DNA of 64,000 nt from Sphingomonas mali NBRC 15500 (GTDB lineage Bacteria > Pseudomonadota > Alphaproteobacteria > Sphingomonadales > Sphingomonadaceae), in assembly GCF_001598415.1 (NCBI RefSeq), contig NZ_BCYX01000021.1, forward strand, positions 1 through 64,000, in the 5' to 3' direction. Position 1 is the first letter of the stretch; each line of letters starts with the position of its first letter. The translations under genes and the position numbers were made by a program. Under the pieces are notes generated by a model. That model did no database searches. It was given only the letters and a program-made list of their open reading frames with translations, and was not told where the DNA came from. Positions 25,059 to 33,937 of the stretch are shown here, one piece after another.

Positions 25059-25460
25059 ATGGAACGTATTTTCGAGACGGTTGCGGCCAAGGTCGCGAGC
25101 TGGACCGGACGTCCCCCGGCCTTCGTTCTGGCGCTGACGGTGATCATCATCTGGGGCGTGACCGGGCCAGTCTTCCATTATTCCGACACGTGGCAGCTGA
25201 TCATCAACACCGGCACCACGATCGTCACCTTCCTGATGGTGTTCCTGATCCAGAATGCGCAGAATCGCGACGGATCGGCGATCCAGGCCAAGCTCGACGA
25301 GCTGATCCGCGCGCTGCAGGGGCCGCGCGACGAGTTCGTCGGGATCGAGAATCTGACCCAGGACGAGTTGGCGCAGATCAAGAAGAAGCTCGAAGAAGAG
25401 TGCTCGGGCGACGCGGGCAGCAGCCATGCGTCGTTTATGGCGTTCCTGGATCGGTTGTAG
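25059..25460 (+). CDS. Low-affinity iron permease family membrane protein
   Basis: A 133-residue protein resembling the bacterial short members of the low-affinity Fe(II) permease family (FET4-like, PF04120). Two hydrophobic helices span about 22-42 (FVLALTVIIIWGVTGPVF) and 47-68 (LIINTGTTIVTFLMVFLIQN), followed by the diagnostic QNAQNRDGSAIQAKLDELI and a coiled, acidic tail (LTQDELAQIKKKLEEE). Ion transport by the short bacterial forms is not established. AAGAGGAG precedes the start. It diverges from aguB. Confidence 0.85.
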   Translation: MERIFETVAAKVASWTGRPPAFVLALTVIIIWGVTGPVFHYSDTWQLIINTGTTIVTFLMVFLIQNAQNRDGSAIQAKLDELIRALQGPRDEFVGIENLTQDELAQIKKKLEEECSGDAGSSHASFMAFLDRL

Positions 25461-25470
25461 GTTCTAACCT

Positions 25471-25652
25471 CCCTCTCCCCTTGGGGGAGAGGGTTGCGCA
25501 GACTTAGGCTCGTCAGAGCCTTAGTCGGAGCTGGGTGAGGGGTAAGCGATTGCGGAGCAATCGCGCGGAGCTACGCTCCGCATCACCCTCACCAACCTTC
25601 GCTAGGCAGCACGCTGCCAAGCTCCGGTATCCTCTCCCCTCCAGGGAGAGGA
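25471..25652. repeat. Interspersed palindromic repeat, family 2 copy B
   Basis: About 180 bp with pairing ends (CCCTCTCCCCTTGGGGGAGAGGG ... CCTCTCCCCTCCAGGGAGAGG, each an internal palindrome) and a core shared with 19292-19450, including AACCTTCGCTAGGCAGC and GGTATCCTCTCCCCT. This copy has extra hairpins such as GCGATTGC-GGA-GCAATCGC. It fills the gap between the convergent permease and UbiH-like genes. Confidence 0.72.
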
Positions 25653-25661
25653 ATGAATGCA

Positions 25662-26879
25662 TCACACCACCATCCCCGCCAACAGCTTCGGCAGCGCGCC
25701 CGATTCGCCCCGCGCCTCGGCGATGAAGCGATCCTTGAGCATCGGCGCGTGCTGCACGGCCGAAAGCCCGAACCGTCGCACCGCGCTGGCGGTCTTGCCT
25801 GGGATGCCGAACAATCGCGTCAACCCGTCGGTCGCCGCCGCGACCATGAACGTGTCGAGGCTGCGCCAGCGTTCGTAGCGCGTCAGCAGCGCGCGATCGC
25901 CGACGTCGAGTCCGATCCGCTTGCCGTCGACCAGCACCTCGACCAGCGCCGCGACGTCGCGGAAACCGACATTGACCCCTTGTCCGGCGATCGGATGGAT
26001 GCCGTGCGCGGCGTCGCCGACAAGCGCCAGCCGCTCGGCGGTGATCGTCGCGGCGTGGTGAAAGCCGAGCGGATGCGCGAAGCGCGGACCGAGCCAGGTG
26101 ATCTCGCCCAGGAACCCGCCCATCTTGCGCTCGAGCTCGGCCATATAGCCACGGTCGCCCAGTTTCTGCATTCCCGGGCCCTGAGCGCCGCGCACCGACC
26201 AGACGATCGCCGAGCGATGTCCACGATCGTCGTCGTTCAAGGGCAGGATCGCGAACGGTCCCTCGGGATAGAATATCTCGTAGGCGACATTATCGTGGCT
26301 GTGCTCGTGCCCGATCGAGGTGACCAGTGCGACATGGTCGTAGGTCCAGCGCGCGACGTTGAGCCCTGCCGCCTCGCGAGTCGGCGACGTGCGCCCCTCC
26401 GCTCCGATCAGCAACGACGCACGCACCTGACTGCCGTCGCTCAACGTGGCGCGAACGCCCGCCGCGTCGCGCTCGATATGGACGGCGCGCGTCTGCATCC
26501 GAAGGTCGACGCCCGGCGCCGCGCTGGCGGCATCGAGCAACGCGGTGCGAAGATCGCGATTCTCGAACATCGTGCCGAGCGCGGTCTCGCCGTCCTGCGG
26601 CACGAAATCGAGCGCGCCGGGTTCGAGCCCGTCCGACACGCGGATGCCTTCGATCGGACAGCCCTTGCCGGCCAGCCGGTCGGCCACCCCGATTGCCCGC
26701 AGCATGTTCATCGGCGCGCTGGCGATAGCCGAGGCGCGGCCGTCGAACCCCGCCGCGGTGACCACCGCCGGATCGGCGGGATCGACCACGATGCTGGTGA
26801 TGCCATGCGCGTCGGCCGCGACCGCAAGCGCGCTGCCGACCAGCCCGCCGCCGAGGATGAGGAGATTAGCCTGAGACAT
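25662..26879 (-). CDS. UbiH/COQ6-type FAD-dependent hydroxylase
   Basis: A 405-residue class A flavoprotein monooxygenase of the UbiH/UbiF/VisC/COQ6 group, which hydroxylates the aromatic ring during ubiquinone synthesis. The FAD dinucleotide motif LILGGGLVGSALA is at residues 6-18; the second FAD motif is GDAAHGIHPIAGQGVNVGFRD near 275-295; a DG motif lies between. Start at 26879 was set by the Rossmann motif. Which ring position it modifies cannot be told, and the other ubi genes are not nearby. Confidence 0.88.
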   Translation of the reverse strand: MSQANLLILGGGLVGSALAVAADAHGITSIVVDPADPAVVTAAGFDGRASAIASAPMNMLRAIGVADRLAGKGCPIEGIRVSDGLEPGALDFVPQDGETALGTMFENRDLRTALLDAASAAPGVDLRMQTRAVHIERDAAGVRATLSDGSQVRASLLIGAEGRTSPTREAAGLNVARWTYDHVALVTSIGHEHSHDNVAYEIFYPEGPFAILPLNDDDRGHRSAIVWSVRGAQGPGMQKLGDRGYMAELERKMGGFLGEITWLGPRFAHPLGFHHAATITAERLALVGDAAHGIHPIAGQGVNVGFRDVAALVEVLVDGKRIGLDVGDRALLTRYERWRSLDTFMVAAATDGLTRLFGIPGKTASAVRRFGLSAVQHAPMLKDRFIAEARGESGALPKLLAGMVV

Positions 26880-26944
26880 GCGGAATGCCCTACGACTTGA
26901 GGTTCGGAGCGGCAATGGGGGGTCAGTCGCCTAACGCGCAAATC

Positions 26945-27085
26945 CCCCCCATCGCAGATGGGGAGGGGGACCATTTGCGCGAGCAAATGGTGGAGGGGAA
27001 ATGGCCCCTCCTCGCCGCTACGCGGCTGCGGCCCCTCCACCATTGCTGCGCAATGGTCCCCCTCCCCACGCTTCGCGCAGGGAGG
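26945..27085. repeat. Nested palindromic element upstream of ftsK
   Basis: A roughly 140-bp block of nested inverted repeats: an outer perfect 15-bp pair (26961-26975 with 27052-27066), an inner TGGAGGGG/CCCCTCCA pair (26991-26998 with 27032-27039), and small hairpins CCATTTGC-GCGA-GCAAATGG (26971-26990) and ACCATTG-CTGCG-CAATGGT (27039-27057). No coding content. It occupies most of the 312-bp gap between the UbiH-like and ftsK genes. Confidence 0.7.
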
Positions 27086-27191
27086 ATTTGCCGCATCCCG
27101 AGCGCCGCGCATCCATGCTGCCTTGACGTCGGACTCCGGTAGCGCGAGAATCCATCGTGAACGCACGGCGTACATTTCGGGGGATTCGACC

Positions 27192-29495
27192 ATGGCCAGC
27201 CGCGCGCAGACGCCGCTCTGGCGCGAAACGGTGAAGGCGGGCGCTGCCCGATCGGGCGCGATGATCGTCGCGGTGGCGGTCGCCGCAGTGTCGCTGCTGC
27301 TCGTCCTTTCGCTCGCCAGCTATCATTCGGGCGACCCGTCGCTCAGCACTGCGGCGGGCGGCCCGGCGCAGAACCTGGTCGGCTATCCCGGCGCGGTGAT
27401 CGCCGACCTCGCTTATACGATGCTGGGCTGGCCGGCCTGGGGCATGCTTGCGGTTGGGCCGGTGATCGCCTGGCGGTTGTGGCGCGGCGAGGGTGCCGGC
27501 GGCTGGGGACGGATGGCGTTGTCCGCCGCGATCGGTCTGACTCTGGTCGCGACCGCGCAGGGATTCGTGTCGAGCGGGGCCAGCCTCGACTGGCCAGCGG
27601 GCAAGAGCGGGCTGGTCGGCATGTTGATCGCCGATGGCCTCAAATGGCTGATCGCGCTGATCGGCAATCCCGTCGCCGTGCTGTGGACCGACCGTGTGGT
27701 AGGGGCGCTGGCCGGCCTGTCGGGCGCGGTGATCTGGTTCATGAGCCTGGAAGTCGGAATCCCGCGCGTGCCCGTAATGCCGCGAATCGGCCGCTCGGCG
27801 GAGGTGCAGCGGCTGACCGACCAGCGACCGGGCGATCGCGTGATCGACATGGAGGCGGAACAGTCGATTCGCCAGCCGCGCGCCGTTGCCTTGCCCGACA
27901 ATCGCCCGGCGCCGGTCATCGCCGAACGCAACGCCGCCCCTGCTCCCGCGAAGCCGGTCAAACCCAAACAGGGCAGTTTCGACCTGCGCGACAATTATCC
28001 GCTGCCGCCGCTCGACCTACTCAAGGCGGCGCCGCCATCGACCGGCGGGCCGATCGACAAGGCCGCGCTCGAACGCAACGCGCGGCTGCTCGAGACCGTG
28101 CTCGACGATTTCCACGTCAAGGGCCAGATCACCGCGGTCCATCCCGGCCCGGTCGTCACGATCTACGAGCTCGAGCCGGCCGCCGGCACCAAGGCGAGCC
28201 GCGTGGTCCAGCTCGCCGACGACATCGCGCGCAACATGTCGGCGATCTCGGCGCGCATCGCCCCGATCCCCGGGCGCACCGTGATCGGCATCGAATTGCC
28301 CAACGCGCGGCGCGAGACGGTCAATCTGCACGAACTGATGGCGTCGGACGCGTTCGAGGACCAGTCGGCCTCGCTGCCGATCGTGCTGGGCAAGAACACC
28401 GCGGGCGATCCCGTCATCGTCGACCTGGCGCCGATGCCGCATCTCCTCGTCGCCGGCACCACCGGATCGGGCAAGTCGGTCGGACTCAACTGCATGATCC
28501 TGTCGCTGCTCTACAAGCTCGACCCCAAGCAGTGCCGGATGATCATGATCGATCCGAAGATGCTCGAACTGAGCATGTACGACGATATCCCGCACCTGCT
28601 CTCCCCGGTGGTCACCGACCCGTCCAAAGCCGTGCGCGCGCTCAAATGGGCGGTCGAGCAGATGGAGGACCGCTATCGCATGATGGCTTCGGTCAACGTG
28701 CGCGGGCTCGCCAGCTTCAACGACAAGGTCCGGGCCGCCAAGGTCAAGGGCCAGCCGCTCGGGCGCAAGGTCCAGATCGGCTACGAAGACGGCAAGCCGG
28801 TTTACGAGGAAGAGCAGCTCGAATTCGAGCCGCTGCCGCAGATCGTCGTCATCGTCGACGAGCTCGCCGACCTGATGATGACCGCGGGCAAGGAAGTCGA
28901 GTTCCTGATCCAGCGGCTGGCGCAAAAGGCGCGCGCCGCGGGCATCCACCTGATCATGGCGACGCAGCGTCCGTCGGTCGACGTCATCACCGGCGTGATC
29001 AAGGCCAATCTGCCAACGCGCATCTCGTTCAATGTCACCAGCAAGATCGATTCGCGCACCATCCTGGGCGAACAGGGCGCCGAACAGCTGCTCGGCAAGG
29101 GCGACATGCTCTACATGGCGTATGGCAAGCAGATCAGCCGCGTCCACGGCCCGTTCGTCAGCGACGACGAGGTCCGCGCGGTCGCCGATCACTGGCGCGC
29201 GCAGGGCCAGCCCGATTACATCCAGTCGGTCACCGAAGAGAATGAGGACGGCTTCGCGCTCGACGGCGCGCCGCTGGGCGAGGATTCGGCCGAGGACCAG
29301 CAATATCGCGGCGCGATCCAGCTGGTGGTCGAGAGCCAGAAGGCATCGACCTCCTGGCTGCAACGTCAGATGCGGATCGGCTACAATTCGGCCGCGCGGC
29401 TCATCGAGCGGATGGAGAAGGACGGCATCGTCGGCCGTCCCGACCATGTCGGCAGGCGCGAAGTACTGCGCGATCGCGAGGGCAACCCGCTCTGA
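27192..29495 (+). CDS. ftsK: FtsK/SpoIIIE family DNA translocase
   Basis: A 767-residue septal DNA pump that moves chromosome ends out of the closing septum. Four hydrophobic segments fall in the first 185 residues, then a Pro/Arg-rich linker, the alpha and beta motor domains, and the C-terminal gamma winged helix (about 700-767, SYNSAARLIERMEKDGIVG without its first residues) that reads polar DNA signals. Walker A GTTGSGKS is at about 422-429, Walker B IVVIVDELADLMM near 555. MATQRPSVDVITGVIKANLP is the classic FtsK signature. Start at 27192 is inferred from the membrane domain. Confidence 0.95.
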   Translation: MASRAQTPLWRETVKAGAARSGAMIVAVAVAAVSLLLVLSLASYHSGDPSLSTAAGGPAQNLVGYPGAVIADLAYTMLGWPAWGMLAVGPVIAWRLWRGEGAGGWGRMALSAAIGLTLVATAQGFVSSGASLDWPAGKSGLVGMLIADGLKWLIALIGNPVAVLWTDRVVGALAGLSGAVIWFMSLEVGIPRVPVMPRIGRSAEVQRLTDQRPGDRVIDMEAEQSIRQPRAVALPDNRPAPVIAERNAAPAPAKPVKPKQGSFDLRDNYPLPPLDLLKAAPPSTGGPIDKAALERNARLLETVLDDFHVKGQITAVHPGPVVTIYELEPAAGTKASRVVQLADDIARNMSAISARIAPIPGRTVIGIELPNARRETVNLHELMASDAFEDQSASLPIVLGKNTAGDPVIVDLAPMPHLLVAGTTGSGKSVGLNCMILSLLYKLDPKQCRMIMIDPKMLELSMYDDIPHLLSPVVTDPSKAVRALKWAVEQMEDRYRMMASVNVRGLASFNDKVRAAKVKGQPLGRKVQIGYEDGKPVYEEEQLEFEPLPQIVVIVDELADLMMTAGKEVEFLIQRLAQKARAAGIHLIMATQRPSVDVITGVIKANLPTRISFNVTSKIDSRTILGEQGAEQLLGKGDMLYMAYGKQISRVHGPFVSDDEVRAVADHWRAQGQPDYIQSVTEENEDGFALDGAPLGEDSAEDQQYRGAIQLVVESQKASTSWLQRQMRIGYNSAARLIERMEKDGIVGRPDHVGRREVLRDREGNPL

Positions 29496-29612
29496 TATGA
29501 AGTCAGCTTCGCTGACCGGCACCGGCGAAGCTGAACCGGACCAAGATTTACGCGTTCAGAGGGGGTTCAAGCCCATGGCGCCACCCTGGTCGCCTGTTTC
29601 AGGAGAATATTC

Positions 29613-30236
29613 GTGACGTCTCGCGCCCTAGCGCTGCTGTTCGTGCCCGCTTTCGTCGCCACCGCTGCCATCGCCGCGCCGGCGGCGACTTCCCCCGACC
29701 TTGCCAAGGTCCAGGAACATCTGCGCGCGGTCCAGTCGATGACCGCGGCGTTCAGCCAATATGATCGCAACGGCAAGACGCTGACCGGCACCCTGTCGCT
29801 GAAACAACCGGGCAAGATGCGGTTCCAATATCAGAAGGGCGTGCCGATCCTGATCGTCGCCGACGGCAAGTCGTTATGGTTCCTCGACTATCAGGTCGGA
29901 CAGAAGCAGCGCTGGCCGATCGGCGGATCGCCGCTGGGCGTTCTGCTCGATCCCAGCAAGGACATCAGCCGCTTCGCCAAGGTGATGCCGACGGCCGATC
30001 CTTCGGTCATCTCGGTCGACGCCAGCGATCCCAAACATCCCGAATATGGCCGCATCACTTTGGTGTTCGAGCGCAACGCGGCGGGCCCGGCCGGCCTGAT
30101 CCTGCGCGGCTGGGTGGCGCTCGACGCGCAGAACAATCGCACGACGATTCGACTGTCCGACCCCAAGTTCAACGTGCCGATTTCCGACGGAACGTTCCGC
30201 TTCAACGATCCAGTGCGCGGCGGCCCAAGAAAATAA
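29613..30236 (+). CDS. lolA: LolA-like outer membrane lipoprotein carrier
   Basis: A 207-residue periplasmic chaperone that carries lipoproteins from LolCDE to the outer membrane. It has a signal peptide (about 1-22), then the LolA fold: LRAVQSMTAAFSQYDRNGK (about 39-57), GTLSLKQPGKMRFQY (about 61-75), and DGKSLWFLDYQVGQ. The start is GTG at 29613, with AGGAG 7 bp upstream. It follows ftsK by 117 bp on the same strand, as in many proteobacteria, and is followed by an intrinsic terminator. Confidence 0.92.
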   Translation: MTSRALALLFVPAFVATAAIAAPAATSPDLAKVQEHLRAVQSMTAAFSQYDRNGKTLTGTLSLKQPGKMRFQYQKGVPILIVADGKSLWFLDYQVGQKQRWPIGGSPLGVLLDPSKDISRFAKVMPTADPSVISVDASDPKHPEYGRITLVFERNAAGPAGLILRGWVALDAQNNRTTIRLSDPKFNVPISDGTFRFNDPVRGGPRK

Positions 30237-30362
30237 CGGACCGTTCATCTGGGCGACAGCTTCGCCCGCTTAATACAGTTCTCGCGGATGTGGGGCGGTT
30301 CAGGATTTTCCCCCTGTTGCCTGAAACGGACCACTTCCCGCCTGCGTGACGAACGCTAGGTC

Positions 30363-30397
30363 GGCCCCTGTTCCATGCCCCCGGAACAGGGGCCTTT
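30363..30397 (+). terminator. Intrinsic terminator after lolA
   Basis: A perfect 12-bp GC-rich stem GGCCCCTGTTCC / GGAACAGGGGCC (30363-30374 and 30383-30394) with an 8-nt loop, followed by TTT. It lies 127 bp beyond the lolA stop and before the exonuclease III gene. Confidence 0.7.
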
Positions 30398-30541
30398 CCA
30401 TGCGCGGAGCGGAAAGCGGCGGGTCGCCGCCGATCTCGCTCAAGCACGGCCGGCGCCGCAACGCGGCGTTCGACGTCCACGACACGGCTTTGCCGCGGCG
30501 TACAGGTGACGAACCGTTATGAACTCCCTAAGTGCGCTCCC

Positions 30542-31324
30542 GTGAAGATCGTCTCCTGGAACATCAACTCGGTGCGGTTCCGCATCGAGATCGTCGAGAA
30601 ATTCCTGCGCGAGGTCGCGCCCGACATCCTGTGCCTGCAGGAAACCAAGGTGATCGACGCCGATTTTCCCGAAAGCGCGTTCCGTGCGCTCGGCTACGAC
30701 ACGATCTTCCTCCACGGTCAGCGCATGCATCACGGCGTCGCGATCATCAGCCGCGTGCCCCTGGTCGAAGACGACCGATTCGACTGGCAGGCGAATCGCG
30801 AAGCGCGCCATGTCGGCGTGCGGTTGCCGAACGGTGTGCGGCTGGAGAATGTCTATGTCCCGGCGGGCGGCGATATCCCCGACCGCGAGGTCAATCCCAA
30901 GTTCGGCCAGAAGCTCGATTTCGTCGAGCGGATGACCGCGTGGTCCGCGACGCTCGATTGCCCGACGATCCTGACCGGCGACTTCAACATCGCGCCGCTC
31001 GAATCGGACGTGTGGAGCCACAAGCAGCTGATCAAGGTCGTCAGCCACACGCCGATCGAGGTCGACGCGCTCAACCGGTTGAAGAACTCGAACAGCTGGG
31101 TCGATCTCGGCCGCCATTTCTATCCGGCGCCGGCGCGCCTCCACACCTGGTGGAGCTATCGCTCGCCGGACTGGACGGTCAACGACCGCGGCCGGCGGCT
31201 CGATCATATGTGGGCGACCGCCGACGTCGCCGCCACGGCGCGGTCGCATCATGTGTTCGAGGAATGCCGCAACTGGCTGAAGCCCTCTGACCATGTCCCG
31301 ATCATGACCGAGTTCGACCTGTGA
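30542..31324 (+). CDS. xth: Exodeoxyribonuclease III / AP endonuclease
   Basis: A 260-residue Mg-dependent nuclease of the EEP superfamily acting at abasic sites and 3' ends in base-excision repair. Motifs: NINSVRFRIE near the start, LQETKV with the metal-binding Glu (about 33-38), GVAIIS, TGDFNIAPLE (about 144-153) and C-terminal SDHVPIMTEF with the catalytic His. The GTG at 30542 matches the family start (KIVSWNINSVR); a GTG at 30506 would add 12 residues. The gene ends 10 bp before ribA. Confidence 0.94.
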   Translation: MKIVSWNINSVRFRIEIVEKFLREVAPDILCLQETKVIDADFPESAFRALGYDTIFLHGQRMHHGVAIISRVPLVEDDRFDWQANREARHVGVRLPNGVRLENVYVPAGGDIPDREVNPKFGQKLDFVERMTAWSATLDCPTILTGDFNIAPLESDVWSHKQLIKVVSHTPIEVDALNRLKNSNSWVDLGRHFYPAPARLHTWWSYRSPDWTVNDRGRRLDHMWATADVAATARSHHVFEECRNWLKPSDHVPIMTEFDL

Positions 31325-31334
31325 AGGCGCCGCG

Positions 31335-32387
31335 ATGAGCGCGCGCGACGTCGCTCGCGCGATCGATGCGCTGCGCCGCGGCTGGCCAATCGCCATCCAG
31401 GGCGCCGGCGCGCCAATCGGGCTGCTCGCGATCGAGACCGCCGATGCGGGGCGGATGAAGGCGTTCGACCCTGAGGGCGAGTCGCCGATCCTGCTGTCGG
31501 CCGGCAGAGCGGCGACACTCAAGCTCGCTAACCAGCTCGAGGCGGCGATCCCCGATTCGCCGGTGCTGGTCGAACGCACCTTCTGGATCGATTTCGACTG
31601 CGCGGTCGCGCTCGCCGATCCCCAGCTCGACATGGCGACCCCGATGAAGGGCCCGTTCCGCGCGATCCATGTCGACGATCGTGACGTCATGGCGGCGGCC
31701 TTGGCGCTCGCACGCACCGCGGGCGTCCTTCCCGCCTTCTTCGTCGGCCAGGCGCCCGACGAGGTCATCACCATCGCCGATATCGAGGCGTTCGAGGACC
31801 CGATCACGCTCGCCATCGCGGCGCGCGCAAAATTGCCGGTCGCCGGTTCGGAGAATTCGGAGATCGTCGCGTTCCGATCGCCCGATTCGCCCGGCGAGCA
31901 TGTCGCGCTGATCATCGGCCAGCCCGACGGCCGCCCGCCGCTGGTGCGGCTGCATAGCGAATGCCTGACCGGCGACGTGCTCGGCAGTCTCAAATGCGAT
32001 TGCGGGCCGCAGCTCCACGCCGCGATCCATGCGATGGAGGATACCGGCTGGGGCATCCTGCTCTATCTGCGGCAGGAAGGGCGCGGGATCGGGCTGGTCA
32101 ACAAATTGCGCGCTTATGCACTGCAGGATCAGGGGTACGACACGGTCGACGCCAATACGCGGCTGGGGTTCGCGGTCGACGCACGCGATTTCCGCGTCGC
32201 CGCGCGAATGCTCGATTTGCTCGGTCAGACCAATATCCGGCTGCTGACCAACAATCCCGAAAAGGTCCGCGTGCTCGAGGCGGCGGGAATCACGGTCGCC
32301 GAACGCGTGCCGATTGCGCTGCCGCCCAATCCGTTCAACGAGAAGTATCTGGCGACCAAACGCGACCGCACGGGGCATCAGCTGTAA
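31335..32387 (+). CDS. ribA: GTP cyclohydrolase II with degenerate N-terminal domain
   Basis: A 350-residue enzyme for the first step of riboflavin synthesis. The C-terminal about 165 residues are a complete RibA: zinc ligands Cys210, Cys221 and Cys223 in HSECLTGDVLGSLKCDCG, the active-site segment LRQEGRGIGL (about 245-254) and LLTNNPEKV. The first about 170 residues resemble a worn-down RibB (DHBP synthase) domain, starting AIDALRRGWPI, but lack the acidic DDEDREDE-type active-site loop, so they probably have no synthase activity. E. coli RibA has only about 196 residues. Directly downstream of xth, probably cotranscribed. Confidence 0.92.
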   Translation: MSARDVARAIDALRRGWPIAIQGAGAPIGLLAIETADAGRMKAFDPEGESPILLSAGRAATLKLANQLEAAIPDSPVLVERTFWIDFDCAVALADPQLDMATPMKGPFRAIHVDDRDVMAAALALARTAGVLPAFFVGQAPDEVITIADIEAFEDPITLAIAARAKLPVAGSENSEIVAFRSPDSPGEHVALIIGQPDGRPPLVRLHSECLTGDVLGSLKCDCGPQLHAAIHAMEDTGWGILLYLRQEGRGIGLVNKLRAYALQDQGYDTVDANTRLGFAVDARDFRVAARMLDLLGQTNIRLLTNNPEKVRVLEAAGITVAERVPIALPPNPFNEKYLATKRDRTGHQL

Positions 32388-32393
32388 CTTGCG

Positions 32394-32501
32394 CCGTCAC
32401 CCCGGACTCGTTCCGGGGTCCAAAGGGAGGCGACGGAATAGCTTGAGGCTCTATGGAGTCCGGCTCGGCACGTTGGATGCCGGAACAAGTCCGGCATGAC
32501 G
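32394..32501. repeat. REP-like palindromic intergenic repeat, copy 2
   Basis: About 108 bp with ends CCGTCACCCCGG ... CCGGCATGACG that mirror the ends of 17512-17646. Inner stems are CCCCGGA/TCCGGGG-like (32400-32417) and ATGCCGGA-ACAAG-TCCGGCAT (about 32477-32498). It follows ribA, which converges with the HAD phosphatase gene. Confidence 0.65.
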
Positions 32502-32569
32502 ATGCGGGTTTGAGTCGTGCTGCTCGTCAGATGATTTGGGCGAGGGTCCCAGCTCTCGCCCGGAAGACG

Positions 32570-33241
32570 TCAGCCCAACAGCCCCGCCACCTCATCGAAG
32601 CTCGACGCCACCGCCGCTACCCCGATCGCGCGGAGCCGGTCGGCATGGTCGGGCGCGCAGTGATTGCCCGCGCACAGGCCGATAACGTGCCCACCCGAGG
32701 CGACCGCGCCGGTCGCGCCAACCGGCGAATCCTCGATGATCGCGCAGTCGCCGATCGCTACGCCGAGCTTGTCGGCGCCATAAAGGTAAAGGTCCGGCGC
32801 CGGCTTGCCGCGCTCGACATGCTCGCGGCCCGAATAGAGATGGTCGCCAAACACGTCGGACAGGCCGATATGCTCGAGATGGCGGCGGATCCAGCGCGTC
32901 GAGCTCGACGACACCACCGCCTTGGGCAGGTCCGCGGGCAGCGAGCGGACGAAGGCGACCGCACCGGCGACCTCGCCGACTCCTTCCGCCATCACCCGGG
33001 CATCCTCGGCCTCGCGCGCGACGAAGAAATCCTCCGGCAGCGCGCGGCCGATCCACGCTTCGACGCGGTCGAGAAAGTCCTTCCCCGCATAGCCCATGAA
33101 ATTGGCCATCGATTGTTCGGGCGTGGTCGGATGCCCGATCGAGGTCAAATAGTCGGCAATATGCTTGTTGCCGATGGATTCGCTCTCGATCAGCACGCCG
33201 TCGAAATCGAATAGCAACGCCGCAAACCGGACCGGGATCAC
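32570..33241 (-). CDS. HAD superfamily hydrolase (beta-phosphoglucomutase-like)
   Basis: A 223-residue HAD phosphatase. Motif I FDFDGVLIES holds the nucleophile Asp12 and Asp14; motif II is the VVSSSSTRW stretch near 111-119; GKPAPDLYLYG with the motif III Lys near 142-152; motif IV IIEDSPVGATGAV near 167-179. The cap insertion after motif I is the small helical type. The start is GTG at 33241, 11 bp after the YggS gene stop, so the two are probably cotranscribed. Substrate unknown; a sugar phosphate or phosphoglycolate is plausible. Confidence 0.87.
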   Translation of the reverse strand: MIPVRFAALLFDFDGVLIESESIGNKHIADYLTSIGHPTTPEQSMANFMGYAGKDFLDRVEAWIGRALPEDFFVAREAEDARVMAEGVGEVAGAVAFVRSLPADLPKAVVSSSSTRWIRRHLEHIGLSDVFGDHLYSGREHVERGKPAPDLYLYGADKLGVAIGDCAIIEDSPVGATGAVASGGHVIGLCAGNHCAPDHADRLRAIGVAAVASSFDEVAGLLG

Positions 33242-33252
33242 GTCACCGCCGC

Positions 33253-33915
33253 TCAAGCGCGCGCTCCGAACAATGCGGAGCCGACACGGACATGCGTGGC
33301 GCCAAGCGTCACCGCGGTCGGATAGTCGCTCGACATCCCCATGCTGAGCCCCGCCAGGCCGTTGTCGCGCGCCAGCTTGGCCAGCAGTGCGAAATAGGGC
33401 GCCGGCTCGACCTCGAGCGGCGGCACCGCCATCAGCCCGACGATCGGCAGCTCGGCGGCGCGCGCTTCGCGCAACAGACCGGGCAGATCGGCGATTGTGC
33501 AGCCGCCTTTTTGCGGCTCCTCGCCGATATTGACCTGGATGAAGCAATCGGGCCGGCGCCCGGTTTCCATCGCCTTGGCCAGGGCAGTAATCAGCGAGGG
33601 GCGATCGAGCGAGTGGATTTCGTCGAACAACGCGACCGCGTCAGCCGCCTTGTTCGACTGCAGCTGTCCGACCAGCGCGAGACGGAGGTCGGCATGGCGT
33701 TCACGCAAAGCGGGCCATTTACCCTGCGCTTCCTGCACGCGATTCTCGCCGAACGCGCGCTGTCCCGCCGCGATCAGCGGCTCGACCGCCTCGGCCGGGT
33801 GCGTCTTGGAGATGGCGATCAGCTCGATCGGATCGCTGCGCCCGGCGAGCTTCGCCGCCCGGGCAATCGCATCGCGGACGCCGGCGAGCCGCGCGGCGGG
33901 GTCGTCGGTCGTCAT
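33253..33915 (-). CDS. YggS family pyridoxal phosphate homeostasis protein
   Basis: A 220-residue single-domain TIM-barrel protein of the YggS/PROSC family. It binds pyridoxal 5'-phosphate on Lys37 (LIAISKTHPAEAV) without known catalysis and buffers vitamin B6 levels. FGENRVQEAQGKW (about 55-67), HSLDRPSL and the C-terminal GMSSDYPTAVTLGATHVRVGS (quoted in part) are typical. It precedes the HAD hydrolase gene and diverges from the ThiE/TenI-like gene. Confidence 0.93.
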   Translation of the reverse strand: MTTDDPAARLAGVRDAIARAAKLAGRSDPIELIAISKTHPAEAVEPLIAAGQRAFGENRVQEAQGKWPALRERHADLRLALVGQLQSNKAADAVALFDEIHSLDRPSLITALAKAMETGRRPDCFIQVNIGEEPQKGGCTIADLPGLLREARAAELPIVGLMAVPPLEVEPAPYFALLAKLARDNGLAGLSMGMSSDYPTAVTLGATHVRVGSALFGARA

Positions 33916-33937
33916 GCCGCGCGCTATAGGCAGGGTC

